Positions 30,357-38,376 of a DNA stretch of 64,000 nucleotides are shown here, one piece after another (position 1 is the stretch's first letter; every line of letters starts with the position of its first letter). The position numbers and the translations under genes are program-made. Below the pieces are notes generated by a model. It saw only the letters and a list, made by a program, of their open reading frames with translations, had not been told where the DNA came from and did no database searches. Location of the stretch: contig JALUXX010000053.1 in assembly GCA_027013145.1 (NCBI GenBank), positions 103,064-167,063 of the forward strand. The letters are read 5' to 3'. The stretch is from Gammaproteobacteria bacterium. Lineage in GTDB: Bacteria > Pseudomonadota > Gammaproteobacteria > 21-64-14.

Positions 30357-33227
30357 GTGAATACCCACGCAACCGCCGTAACCGAAGCGTGGAGCGAGGA
30401 GCCTACCGCCAGTCCGAGACTGCGGCGCGTACGCGCCCACATCGGCGGCCTGCACTGCTCGCTCTGTACCGGCACCATCGAGCAGGCGCTCGGTCGCCGC
30501 CCGGGCGTGCACAAGGTGTCGGTGAGTCTGACCCACGAGCAGGCCCTGGTCGAGTTCGACCCCACCGTGACCTCCGCCGGCGCGCTCATGGGGACCTTGA
30601 CCGACATCGGCTACACGCTCTCGGACCCGCGCAAGGTGGAGCCGTTCGAGGCCCAGGAGCGGGCCCTGGTGCGGGAGCGCAACCGGTTTCTGACCGCGCT
30701 CGCCGCGAGCCTGGCGGCGATCGGCCTCATCGCCGATCCGGCTGATCCCTGGGCGCTGGCGCTGTCGGGGTTCGTCTTCCTCAGCCTGGCCGCGTTCACG
30801 TTCGCCGTCCTCCTCGAGCGCGGCCCGCTGCGCGCGGCGGCGGGTGCGCTCGCACTCGACCAGGGCCTGCACTGCTCGCTCTGTACCGGCACCATTGAGC
30901 AGGCGCTCGGTCGCCGCCCGGGCGTGCACAAGGTGTCGGTGAGTCTGACCCACGAGCAGGCCCTGGTCGAGTTCGACCCCACCGTGACCTCCGCCGGCGC
31001 GCTCATGGGGACCTTGACCGACATCGGCTACACGCTCTCGGACCCGCGCAAGGTGGAGCCGTTCGAGGCCCAGGAGCGGGCCCTGGTGCGGGAGCGCAAC
31101 CGGTTTCTGACCGCGCTCGCCGCGAGCCTGGCGGCGATCGGCCTCATCGCCGATCCGGCCGATCCCTGGGCGCTGGCGCTGTCGGGGTTCGTGTTCCTCA
31201 GCCTGGCCGCCTTCACGTTCGCCGTCCTCCTCGAGCGCGGCCCGCTGCGCGCGGCGGCGCGTGCGCTCGCACTCTCGGTCGGGGGCGGCGTGCTGTTCGC
31301 CCTGCATGCGGCGGGGTCGGTCTCCGGCGCCGCCCCGTGGCTGACCGGGGCGCTCGCCCTGGCGATGATCTTCGGGGTCGGCCCCCACATCCTGCACATG
31401 GCGCTGCAGGCCCTGCGCCGCGGGATCCTCAACCAGCACGTGCTGGTCGAGATCGGGGCCTTCGCCGGCGTCACCGGCGGGGTCATCGGACTCGCCGCGG
31501 GGCCGCCGAACTACCCCACCGCGCCGTTCTTCGCCGTCGCGGTCATGGTGCTGACCTACCACATCTTCTCCGAATGGCTGTCGCTGATCGTCAAGACCCG
31601 CAGCTCGCAGGCGGTGAAGAAGCTCCTCGACCTGCAACCCGATACCGCCCGCGTGCTGCGCGCGGGGCGCGAGGAGCGGGTCCCGGTCGAGATGGTCGCG
31701 GTCGGGGATCTCGTGCGCATCCGGCCCGGCGAGCGCGTCCCCGTCGACGGCGAGGTGGTCGAGGGACACTCGCCCGTGGACGAGTCGATCATCACGGGCG
31801 AGCCTTTTCCGGTCGTGAAGGACGTCGGTTCCACCGTCGCCGGCGGTGCCGTCAATGGCTCCGGAACCCTGCTGGTGCGCGTGAGCGCCGTCGGCGAGGA
31901 GAGCTTCCTGCAGCGCGTGATCCGCAGCGTCGAGGACGCGCGGGCCCTCAAGCCGGGTATTCTGCACGTGGTCGACCGGGTCCTGCGCGTGTATACGCCG
32001 ACCGTGCTCGCGATTTCCGCGACCGCCTTCGCCGCCTGGATCGTCGGCCCGATGCTGGCCGGACACGGACTCGACCTCCAACGCGCGGTGTTCGCCGGAC
32101 TCTCGGTCCTGGTGATGGGCTACCCGTGCGCGGTGGGCATCTCCGCGCCGCTGTCCATCGTACGCGGCGCCGGCGAGGCGGCCGAGCACGGCGTCCTGAT
32201 GCGCACCGGCGAGTCGTTCCAGGCTCTGCGCCTGGTGAAAACCGTAGTCTTCGACAAGACCGGGACCCTCACCCAGGGACGACCCGCGGTGCGCGAGATC
32301 GAGACCCGTGGCGTCGACCCGGATACGCTGCTCGGGATCGCCGCGGCCGTCGAGGCCCAGTCCGAGCATCCGCTGGGACAGGCCGTGGTCGAAGCGGCCT
32401 TCGACGCCGGGCTCGCGCTTCCCGAAGTGGAACGCTTCGCTGCCGTGGCGGGCAAAGGGGTCATCGCGACGGTGGACGGCGATGAAATCCTGGTCGGCAG
32501 CCCGACGTTCCTGACCGGGCGCGGCGTGAATCTTACCCCGTTGAGCGACGCCGTCGCACGTCTGGAGGAAGCGGGCCGCACCGTCATCGCCCTCGCCCGC
32601 GCCGGCAAGTTGTTGGGCATCGTGGCGCTGGGGGACGCGCTGCGCGCCGATGCTGTCGCGACCGTCCGCCGGCTGCGGGGCCTCGGGATGCGCGTCGCAC
32701 TGCTGACCGGAGACAACGAACGCGCGGCGCGTCACATGGCCGCGCAGGCCGGCATCGACGAGGTATACGCTGGGGTACTGCCGCAGTCCAAGGCGGACAC
32801 CATCCGCCGGATCCAGGACAAAGAGCGGGGACGCGGCCGCGTCGCGATGATCGGCGACGGCATCAACGACGCCCCGGCCCTCATGCAGGCCGACGTGGGC
32901 ATCGCCATGGGCGGCGGGACCGACATCGCGCTGGACGCCGCCGACGTCATCCTCCTCAACGGCCGGCTCGACGGCGTCCCCGCGGCCTACGAGATCAGCC
33001 GCCGCTCCTACCGGAAGATGCTCCAGAACATCACGCTCGCGTTCCTGTTCAACGGCATCGGGATCCCGCTCGCCGCCACCGGCCTGATCCATCCCGTCTG
33101 GGCCATGGTCGCGATGGCCGCCAGCGTCACCTCGATCTTCGTCAACTCCCTGTCGGGCCGCTCGCAGCTCTTCTTCGGCGCCGTACGCGGCGTGGGGGGC
33201 GCTACACGCGGCGTGGCGACGGGTTGA
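30357..33227 (+). CDS. Heavy-metal P1B-type ATPase with duplicated HMA-TM-TM unit and YPC motif
   Basis: The 956-residue pump begins with GTG after CAGGAGG. It holds an HMA domain (Cys34, Cys37 in GLHCSLC) and two hydrophobic helices. The same 139 residues are then repeated (Cys173, Cys176), followed by the normal ATPase body. The body has an actuator with SIITGEPFPV, a membrane motif Tyr589-Pro-Cys591 (GYPCAVGIS) where Cu and Zn pumps have CPC, phosphorylation Asp633 in DKTGTLTQG, SEHPLG, and [20 protein letters not shown]. The duplication adds two helices, giving perhaps ten. A ZntR-like promoter suggests Zn, Cd or Pb export. The C-terminus is complete. Confidence 0.93.
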   Translation: MNTHATAVTEAWSEEPTASPRLRRVRAHIGGLHCSLCTGTIEQALGRRPGVHKVSVSLTHEQALVEFDPTVTSAGALMGTLTDIGYTLSDPRKVEPFEAQERALVRERNRFLTALAASLAAIGLIADPADPWALALSGFVFLSLAAFTFAVLLERGPLRAAAGALALDQGLHCSLCTGTIEQALGRRPGVHKVSVSLTHEQALVEFDPTVTSAGALMGTLTDIGYTLSDPRKVEPFEAQERALVRERNRFLTALAASLAAIGLIADPADPWALALSGFVFLSLAAFTFAVLLERGPLRAAARALALSVGGGVLFALHAAGSVSGAAPWLTGALALAMIFGVGPHILHMALQALRRGILNQHVLVEIGAFAGVTGGVIGLAAGPPNYPTAPFFAVAVMVLTYHIFSEWLSLIVKTRSSQAVKKLLDLQPDTARVLRAGREERVPVEMVAVGDLVRIRPGERVPVDGEVVEGHSPVDESIITGEPFPVVKDVGSTVAGGAVNGSGTLLVRVSAVGEESFLQRVIRSVEDARALKPGILHVVDRVLRVYTPTVLAISATAFAAWIVGPMLAGHGLDLQRAVFAGLSVLVMGYPCAVGISAPLSIVRGAGEAAEHGVLMRTGESFQALRLVKTVVFDKTGTLTQGRPAVREIETRGVDPDTLLGIAAAVEAQSEHPLGQAVVEAAFDAGLALPEVERFAAVAGKGVIATVDGDEILVGSPTFLTGRGVNLTPLSDAVARLEEAGRTVIALARAGKLLGIVALGDALRADAVATVRRLRGLGMRVALLTGDNERAARHMAAQAGIDEVYAGVLPQSKADTIRRIQDKERGRGRVAMIGDGINDAPALMQADVGIAMGGGTDIALDAADVILLNGRLDGVPAAYEISRRSYRKMLQNITLAFLFNGIGIPLAATGLIHPVWAMVAMAASVTSIFVNSLSGRSQLFFGAVRGVGGATRGVATG
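30447..31280 (+). repeat. 417-bp in-frame tandem duplication inside the ATPase gene
   Basis: Copy 1 is 30447-30863 and copy 2 is 30864-31280. About 411 bases align with only five differences that I can count: four are silent third-position changes and one changes Gly to Arg near the end. The period is a multiple of three, so the frame is kept. The mostly silent differences argue against a simple assembly duplication and for a recent real event under selection. Confidence 0.92.
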
Positions 33228-33252
33228 ATGCAGATACGAGCCCCAAAACCGC

Positions 33253-33283
33253 TTGCCTCTGGAATCGACTCCAGGGTTACGCT
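33253..33283 (+). promoter_or_regulatory. ZntR-like MerR-type promoter for module 2
   Basis: TTGCCT (33253-33258), 19-base spacer with CTGGAATCGACTCCAG, TACGCT (33278-33283). The preceding AAAACCGC is shared with the module 3 promoter. It lies only 26 bases after the ATPase stop and shows that the barrel gene start must be downstream, at 33336. Confidence 0.87.
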
Positions 33284-33335
33284 GAATCCCGAGCGGGCGG
33301 CCGCGCCGCCCGAAACCAGCGGAGAAACGACGCCG

Positions 33336-34202
33336 ATGAATCCTTTGCGCCTCCACCCACACCGCGCCGCGGGCCCCCTCCCCGCCGCCGCGGCGCTGCT
33401 CGCGCTGTGGGCCGCGCCGCCGCCCGCCGCGGCCCACGAGCCGGTGTTCAGCCCGGGGCCGCATACCATCTTCGGCCACGGGCTCGAGGTCGGCACCGAA
33501 TTCAACTACCTCAAGGCCGGTCCCGACCGCGTCCGGGGCGCGGCGCTGCATCTCGGCTACGGCCTCACGCCCGACCTCGAGGTCGGCGCCGAGCTGCCGT
33601 TTCTCGACAACAGCTACGGCCCCGGCGGGCCCAATCAGAGCGGTCTCGGGGACGTGGAGGCGTACACGCACTGGCGCTTCTGGCGCGACGATCAGTTGGG
33701 GTACCAGGACGCGGCCGGGGCGCTGCTCGACGTCAAGTTCGACACCGCCGGCGGCGCGCGCCCGCCGAGCCTCGGGACCGGCGCCACCAGCGAACTGATG
33801 GGCTTCGACGTCAGCCACGAAGGACTGAAGTGGTACCGCTGGGCGAGCGCCTACTACGAGCACAACGGAACGAATGGTGCGGGATTCCACTACGGGGATA
33901 AGGTCTACTTCAATCTCGTCGGCGGCTGGCGCCCGACCCCGCCGAGTTTCCTCAAACCCGATACGGTGTGGATGCTCGAGCTCGACAGCGTCTACGCCCG
34001 CCACGACACGCTCAACGGCGCGGACGTGGCCGACACCGGCGGGACCGAGATCTTCGTCGCGCCGGACATCATGTGGACGCTGCGCAACTTCGCCATCCGC
34101 GCCGGGGTGCAGCTGCCGCTCTACAGCCGGCTGAACCGCGACGAATCCCCGGTCGACTATCACGTCCGGATCGAATTCGAGTGGGACTTCGCCACCCTGT
34201 AA
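33336..34202 (+). CDS. Outer-membrane beta-barrel protein, module 2
   Basis: The 288-residue product has a signal peptide (AALLALWAAPPPAAAHEP) and a barrel pattern. It carries HEPVFSPGPHTIFGHG at the mature N-terminus and YGLTPDLEVGAELPF, shared in part with module 3 (GHGPVF, YGLTPDLQLNVSVP). The frame is open from 33228, but that part overlaps the ZntR-like promoter, so ATG 33336 is the start. An HMA gene follows after 16 bases. It is likely an outer-membrane metal exit or binding protein. Confidence 0.8.
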   Translation: MNPLRLHPHRAAGPLPAAAALLALWAAPPPAAAHEPVFSPGPHTIFGHGLEVGTEFNYLKAGPDRVRGAALHLGYGLTPDLEVGAELPFLDNSYGPGGPNQSGLGDVEAYTHWRFWRDDQLGYQDAAGALLDVKFDTAGGARPPSLGTGATSELMGFDVSHEGLKWYRWASAYYEHNGTNGAGFHYGDKVYFNLVGGWRPTPPSFLKPDTVWMLELDSVYARHDTLNGADVADTGGTEIFVAPDIMWTLRNFAIRAGVQLPLYSRLNRDESPVDYHVRIEFEWDFATL

Positions 34203-34218
34203 GACGGAGGGCAACGCC

Positions 34219-34551
34219 ATGAACCGAATCGTATCCTCGGCGCTCGCGGCCCTGATCCTGGCCGCCGCCAGTACGCCCGCGTTCGCCGACTCGCTCTACC
34301 GCATCGAGGTCTACGGCCTCAACTGCCCCTATTGCGCCTACGGTGTGCAGAAGAAGATCGAGGCGATCCCGGGCGTCCGATCGGCCGACGTCGACCTGGT
34401 CAAGGGCCGCGTGACGGTCCGCACCGCCGACGGCGTCACGCTCACCCCGAAGGAGATGCGCCGCGTGATCAACTCCGCCGGCTTCACCTTCCACAGCATG
34501 AAGCGCCTGCCCGCAGGACACGGAGCCGGCGGCGCGCGGGGCAAGGGCTGA
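34219..34551 (+). CDS. Exported HMA-domain metal-binding protein, module 2
   Basis: The 110-residue protein has a signal peptide ending AFAD. Its HMA domain has the site LNCPYCAYGVQKKIEAIPGV (Cys36, Cys39). The CPYCAYG site matches module 1 closely. It follows the barrel gene by 16 bases after a GGAGG-type site, and its stop overlaps the next start (TGATG). A periplasmic metal chaperone is the likely role. Confidence 0.9.
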   Translation: MNRIVSSALAALILAAASTPAFADSLYRIEVYGLNCPYCAYGVQKKIEAIPGVRSADVDLVKGRVTVRTADGVTLTPKEMRRVINSAGFTFHSMKRLPAGHGAGGARGKG

Positions 34552-34988
34552 TGGGCGCGGCCGACCCCGCGCAGGACGCGGCCCGCAGCGGCGCCGTCCC
34601 GCGCGCGGACACCGCGGTGACCTGGCTGACCCTGCTGAGTTCGAGCGGCACACTCATCTGCTGCACGATCCCGATCGCGCTGGTCAGCCTGGGATTCAGC
34701 GGCGCGGTGATCGCACTCACCGCCCACGTCCCGTTCCTGGTCCCGCTGACCCGGCACAAGCTGTGGATCTTCGTGATCTCGGCGGCGATGCTCGCCCTCT
34801 CGGGCTGGCTCCTCTACCGCCCGGGCCGCGCCTGCCCCGCGGACCCGCGTCTCGCGGCCCTGTGCAACCGCGCGCAGCGCTGGAACCGGCGCGTGTACTG
34901 GTTCTCGGTGATCCTCTGGGCGGTGGGATTCTTCTTCTCCTATCTGCTCCTGCCCCTGTCGATCGCCCTGAACCTGCCGGTGATCTGA
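34551..34988 (+). CDS. MerT/MerF-like small membrane protein
   Basis: The 145-residue protein has three or four helices. The first holds SSSGTLICCTIPIALVSLGF with a vicinal Cys pair inside the membrane, like the CC of MerT and MerF. A cytoplasmic loop has two more Cys (RACPADPRLAALC). It is translationally coupled to the HMA gene, like the MerT-MerP pairing. It could pass a metal across the inner membrane from the periplasmic HMA protein. The direction is unknown. Confidence 0.7.
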   Translation: MGAADPAQDAARSGAVPRADTAVTWLTLLSSSGTLICCTIPIALVSLGFSGAVIALTAHVPFLVPLTRHKLWIFVISAAMLALSGWLLYRPGRACPADPRLAALCNRAQRWNRRVYWFSVILWAVGFFFSYLLLPLSIALNLPVI

Positions 34989-35069
34989 TGCATCCGGCAA
35001 CCGGTTCGGCGTAGAAGGCCCGCGCATTCATTCGCCTCCTCCACGACGCGGTCGCCCGGCTACGCAGTT

Positions 35070-35094
35070 GGCGGGCCTCCGGGCCCGCCTTTTT
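35070..35094 (+). terminator. Intrinsic terminator after module 2
   Basis: GGCGGGCC (35070-35077) pairs with GGCCCGCC (35082-35089) across TCCG and is followed by five T. This is the clearest Rho-independent terminator in the window and separates modules 2 and 3. Confidence 0.88.
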
Positions 35095-35132
35095 GTACGC
35101 GGGCGGCCCGCGCCGGCGCAGCGAAAAAACGC

Positions 35133-35163
35133 TTGCCTCTGGAGCCCGCTCCAGCCCTAGCGT
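35133..35163 (+). promoter_or_regulatory. ZntR-like MerR-type promoter for module 3
   Basis: TTGCCT (35133-35138), 19-base spacer with the perfect dyad CTGGAG-CCCG-CTCCAG, TAGCGT (35158-35163). An A-rich run (GAAAAAACGC) stands just upstream, as at module 2. Confidence 0.88.
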
Positions 35164-35213
35164 ATGACCTCGACGGCCGCGGGAACCGCCCGGCCGACAG
35201 GATTCCACAGCGG

Positions 35214-36083
35214 ATGAAGACGGATACGCGAACGTTCCGCCGCCTGGCGCTCTCGCTCCCGGGCGCGGCGCTGGCTGCCGCCTGGTCGCTGCCCGTGGGC
35301 GCGAGCGGACACGGGCCGGTCTTCGCGCTCGCCACCCCCACCCTGGCGCGCGGGGCCTGGAGCAGCGACACGGCGGCGATGGGACTGCAGACGTCGGCGG
35401 GCGCACCGGTCATGTTCCGCCAGATGATCGGCTACGGACTCACGCCGGACCTCCAGCTCAATGTGAGCGTACCGCTGGCGCCCACTCTCGACCGCATCGC
35501 CGCCCCGCCGCGCAGCCGCCTCGCCGCCATGATGGGGGCCTGGGGCGAAGCGGAAGCCTCCGTAATGTGGCGCTTCCACTCCCGCGCCCCCCGAATCGGC
35601 GTGCGGCGTGAGAGCACGCTGCTGTTGGGGTTCGCCACACCCATGGACGCGCGCCGCAACGGCGTACGCGTGGGCCCATCCGTGCACCTCGCCCTGGTCA
35701 CCGGCTACGCCTCGCGCTCCTGGTACTGGTGGGGCGGGGCGGGCTACGAGTACTACTTGCCCCGCAACGCCGACCGCCTGGGCGCCCTCCCCTATCTGAC
35801 CGCCGCCCTCGGCTACCGGCCGGCGTATTTCCGCAACGCCGGTCGCCCCGACTGGCGCGGCTTTCTGGAAGCGGTCGCCGAGTTTCCCGGCCGCAACCGG
35901 ATCGCCGGGCGCACGGACCCGAACAGCGGCGGGAGCCGGTTGCTGATCGGGCCCTCGGTACTTGGCCTGTTCGGGGCGTGGGGGATCGGCGCTGGAATGC
36001 TCTGGCCGGTCACCCAGCATCTCAACGGAAACCAGCCCGGGGAACGCTACCGCTGGGCCGTGAACGTGAGCTATTGGTTCTGA
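35214..36083 (+). CDS. Outer-membrane beta-barrel protein, module 3
   Basis: This 289-residue protein begins at ATG 35214. An earlier TTG at 35133 is the -35 box and not a start. It has a signal peptide, then SGHGPVFALATPTL, a barrel pattern (YGLTPDLQLNVSVPL, WYWWGGAGYEYYLP, NPNSGGSRLL) and a terminal NVSYWF with the aromatic end of outer-membrane proteins. It is paired with an HMA gene 46 bases downstream. It is a paralogue of the module 2 barrel. Confidence 0.82.
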   Translation: MKTDTRTFRRLALSLPGAALAAAWSLPVGASGHGPVFALATPTLARGAWSSDTAAMGLQTSAGAPVMFRQMIGYGLTPDLQLNVSVPLAPTLDRIAAPPRSRLAAMMGAWGEAEASVMWRFHSRAPRIGVRRESTLLLGFATPMDARRNGVRVGPSVHLALVTGYASRSWYWWGGAGYEYYLPRNADRLGALPYLTAALGYRPAYFRNAGRPDWRGFLEAVAEFPGRNRIAGRTDPNSGGSRLLIGPSVLGLFGAWGIGAGMLWPVTQHLNGNQPGERYRWAVNVSYWF

Positions 36084-36129
36084 GGGCGCCCGGCCGATAC
36101 CGCCGCCCGACTCCACCCGGAGGTGACCG

Positions 36130-36690
36130 ATGAACGTCCTGAATCACCTACTCCCCCGCTCCGCCGGCCTCGCAACGCTCGGTGCCGCCGTGCTTCTCCC
36201 GATCACCGCGCAGGCCGCGCTGCTGGAAGTCCGGCAGACGGTTTTTGGAATGGATTGTGCACCCTGCGCCTACGGGTTGCAGCGCGCGCTGCGGGCGCTG
36301 CCCGGGGCGCGCGCGGCACGGGTCCGACTGAACGACGGCACCGCATGGGTCGCGTTCCGCCCGGGAAGTCCGGCCACGCTCGAACAGATCCGCACCCTGG
36401 TCCGCAATCAGGGCTTCTCCCCGCGCGGGGCCTGGGTCCGCGCCGAAGGACGATTGTACCGCCAGGGGCCGAACTGGCTCATCGAACTCACCCCTACGGT
36501 CCGCTACCGGGCGATCCCGCCGCAGGGGTTGACGTGGCCGGTCCCACCACCCGACGGGACGCGGCTGCGCGTGGAAGGAACCATCCCGGAAGGGCTCCGA
36601 AAACGGGACGGCGGCCCGCCGGAATTGCGTGTCACATCCTTTGCGCCCGAGCACGCCCGCCCGCCGACCGCCACCGCCCCGCACGAGTGA
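36130..36690 (+). CDS. Exported HMA-domain protein with C-terminal extension, module 3
   Basis: The 186-residue protein has a signal peptide (VLLPITAQAALL) and an HMA domain with FGMDCAPCAYGLQRALRALPG (Cys43, Cys46). The CxxCAYG end is shared with modules 1 and 2. About 80 residues follow the HMA fold, containing strand-rich sequence with PTVRYRAIPPQG and LRVEGTIPEG, possibly a small beta domain. CGGAGG precedes ATG 36130. Confidence 0.85.
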   Translation: MNVLNHLLPRSAGLATLGAAVLLPITAQAALLEVRQTVFGMDCAPCAYGLQRALRALPGARAARVRLNDGTAWVAFRPGSPATLEQIRTLVRNQGFSPRGAWVRAEGRLYRQGPNWLIELTPTVRYRAIPPQGLTWPVPPPDGTRLRVEGTIPEGLRKRDGGPPELRVTSFAPEHARPPTATAPHE

Positions 36691-36831
36691 TTGCCGGGCG
36701 CGACCCCGCGTATTCGGGCACCGGCGGCACGGGCGGGGCGACGCGGGTACCGGCGCCGCCCGTGCTGCATTTTCTCGATGAGCTGTTTTAAGATACCTCC
36801 CCAACGATTGCACGTTTGCATGGGGTGGATC

Positions 36832-37083
36832 ATGCCTACCTACGACTACCGCTGCGAGGCGAACGGGCGGACCGTCGAGGTCCGCCACGGAATGAACGAA
36901 GAGGTCCGCGACTGGGCCGCGCTGTGCGCGCTGGCGGGGATCGAGCCCGGCGACACACCCGGCGACGCCGAGGTCGTCCGGCTGATCTCCGGGGGTTACG
37001 TGCTGCGCCACGGCGCCGGTGCCGACCCCGCCCCCGGTTGCGGGAGCGAGAGCTGCTGCGGCGGGGTGTGCGGTCTGGATTGA
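36832..37083 (+). CDS. FmdB-like zinc-ribbon protein, partly degenerate
   Basis: The 83-residue protein starts MPTYDYRCEANG, the FmdB family signature, but the second Cys of the first pair is replaced (CEANG instead of CxxC). The C-terminus has GCGSESCCGGVCGLD, a Cys cluster that could bind metal instead. GGGGTGGAT precedes the start. An upstream in-frame ATG at 36820 is possible. Its role is unknown. Confidence 0.75.
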   Translation: MPTYDYRCEANGRTVEVRHGMNEEVRDWAALCALAGIEPGDTPGDAEVVRLISGGYVLRHGAGADPAPGCGSESCCGGVCGLD

Positions 37084-37094
37084 GCGGCGCCGGC

Positions 37095-37545
37095 CCGTGG
37101 GGCGGGGCTTGTCCCGCCGATGACGCCCGATCCAAACGACGTAGGACCAACCTGCGGCCTCGGCCGGGCAAGCCCGGCCCTACCCCCTCCCACGCCGATC
37201 CGGGCCCCCGTAGGGCGGGCCTCGGCCCGCCGACGACGTCCAATCCCAACGACATCGCCCCGATCCACGCCACCGGCCGAACCTGCCCGGCCCTACCCCA
37301 CCTCCCACGCCGATCCGGGCCCCCGTAGGGCGGGCCTCGGCCCGCCGACGACGTCCAATCCCAACGACATCGCCCCGATCCACACCACCGGCCGAACATG
37401 CCCGGCCCCACCCCACCTCGCACGCCGATCCGGGCCCCCGTAGGGCGGGCCTCGGCCCGCCGACGGCGTCCAATCCCAACGACATCGCCCCGATCCACGC
37501 CACCGGCCGGGCATGCCCGGCCCTACCCCCACCGACGCCGTCTCA
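37095..37545. repeat. 115-bp tandem array of the GTAGGGCGGGCC repeat family
   Basis: After a partial first unit, near-identical units begin at 37201, 37316 and 37431 (each starts CGGGCCCCCGTAGGGCGGGC), a period of exactly 115 bases. Each unit joins the palindrome GGCGGGCCTCGGCCCGCC to a spacer and a CCGGCCGnnCnTGCCCGGCCC element. No protein is expected. This fills the gap of about 540 bases before ccdA. Confidence 0.88.
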
Positions 37546-37625
37546 TCCGAAACGCGCCGGCCGCGAACCTCCGCCCCCTCGGCGCGGTCGAAGAAACCGG
37601 CCGTCTATAGTAGAGTACCCGACCC

Positions 37626-38357
37626 ATGTTCGAGATCTCCGGCATCGGCATCGCCGCCGCGTTCGCGGCCGGGGCCGTCTCCTTCCTGTCGCCGTGCGTG
37701 CTGCCGCTGGTGCCGGGCTACGTTTCGTACGTCGCCGGGCGCGAACTCGACGAGCTGCGCACGCAGCGGATCGCGCGCGCGCAGGCGCTCGGGATGAGCC
37801 TGGTCTTCATCCTCGGGTTCTCGACGGTGTTCGTCCTGCTGGGCGCGGGCGCCCAGTTCCTCGGCCACACGCTGCTCGAGTACCGTGCGCAGACGAACCT
37901 GATCGGGGGGGCGATCATCGTCGTCTTCGGGCTTTCGATGCTGGGTCTGTTGCGGATCCCGATGCTGCAGCGCGACGTGCGCCTGCAGTTGAACGTCCCG
38001 GGCGGGCGCGTCCTCTCGGCCTACCTCCTCGGCATCGCCTTCGCCTTCGGCTGGACGCCGTGCATCGGGCCGGTCCTCGGCAGCATCCTCATGGTGGGCG
38101 CGAGCGGGGCGAGCGGCAACGCCGCGGCGCTGCTCGCCGTCTACTCGCTCGGGCTCGCGGTCCCGTTCCTCCTGGTGGCGCTGTTCATCGACCGCTTCGT
38201 GCAGCGCATCCGCTCGGTCGGGCGCACCGGCATACGCCTGTACAAGGCCGCCGGCGTGGTACTCGTGATCATGGGCGTCCTGATCCTCACCAACCGCCTG
38301 TCGTGGATCGCGCAATGGCTCGCGCAGATGTTCCCGGCGCTCTCGCGCATCGGTTGA
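37626..38357 (+). CDS. ccdA: CcdA-type cytochrome c biogenesis / thiol transporter
   Basis: The 243-residue protein has six helices with the two essential Cys in FLSPCVLPLVPGY (residue about 24) and FGWTPCIGPVLG (about 144). It carries electrons from cytoplasmic thioredoxin to periplasmic thiol pathways, as needed for heme attachment and for keeping metal-site Cys reduced. It is complete and single, followed by a convergent glutaredoxin gene. Confidence 0.95.
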   Translation: MFEISGIGIAAAFAAGAVSFLSPCVLPLVPGYVSYVAGRELDELRTQRIARAQALGMSLVFILGFSTVFVLLGAGAQFLGHTLLEYRAQTNLIGGAIIVVFGLSMLGLLRIPMLQRDVRLQLNVPGGRVLSAYLLGIAFAFGWTPCIGPVLGSILMVGASGASGNAAALLAVYSLGLAVPFLLVALFIDRFVQRIRSVGRTGIRLYKAAGVVLVIMGVLILTNRLSWIAQWLAQMFPALSRIG

Positions 38358-38376
38358 CGCCGCGCGGGGCCGCGGC

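Noticed and set aside
33228..33335. Upstream start for the module 2 barrel gene
   Set aside because: The frame is open but overlaps the ZntR-like promoter, so transcription starts after it. The signal peptide begins at 33336.
30084..34220. A 1378-codon open frame on the minus strand opposite the ATPase
   Set aside because: It mirrors the ATPase, HMA and barrel genes in the other strand. Its sequence is Arg/Gly/Asp-rich with no fold, typical of high-GC antisense shadows.
35133..35213. TTG start of the module 3 barrel at 35133
   Set aside because: That TTG is the -35 box of the MerR-type promoter.
37201..37545. CRISPR-like array
   Set aside because: Units are 115 bases and almost identical throughout, with no alternation of short repeat and unique spacer, and no cas genes nearby.
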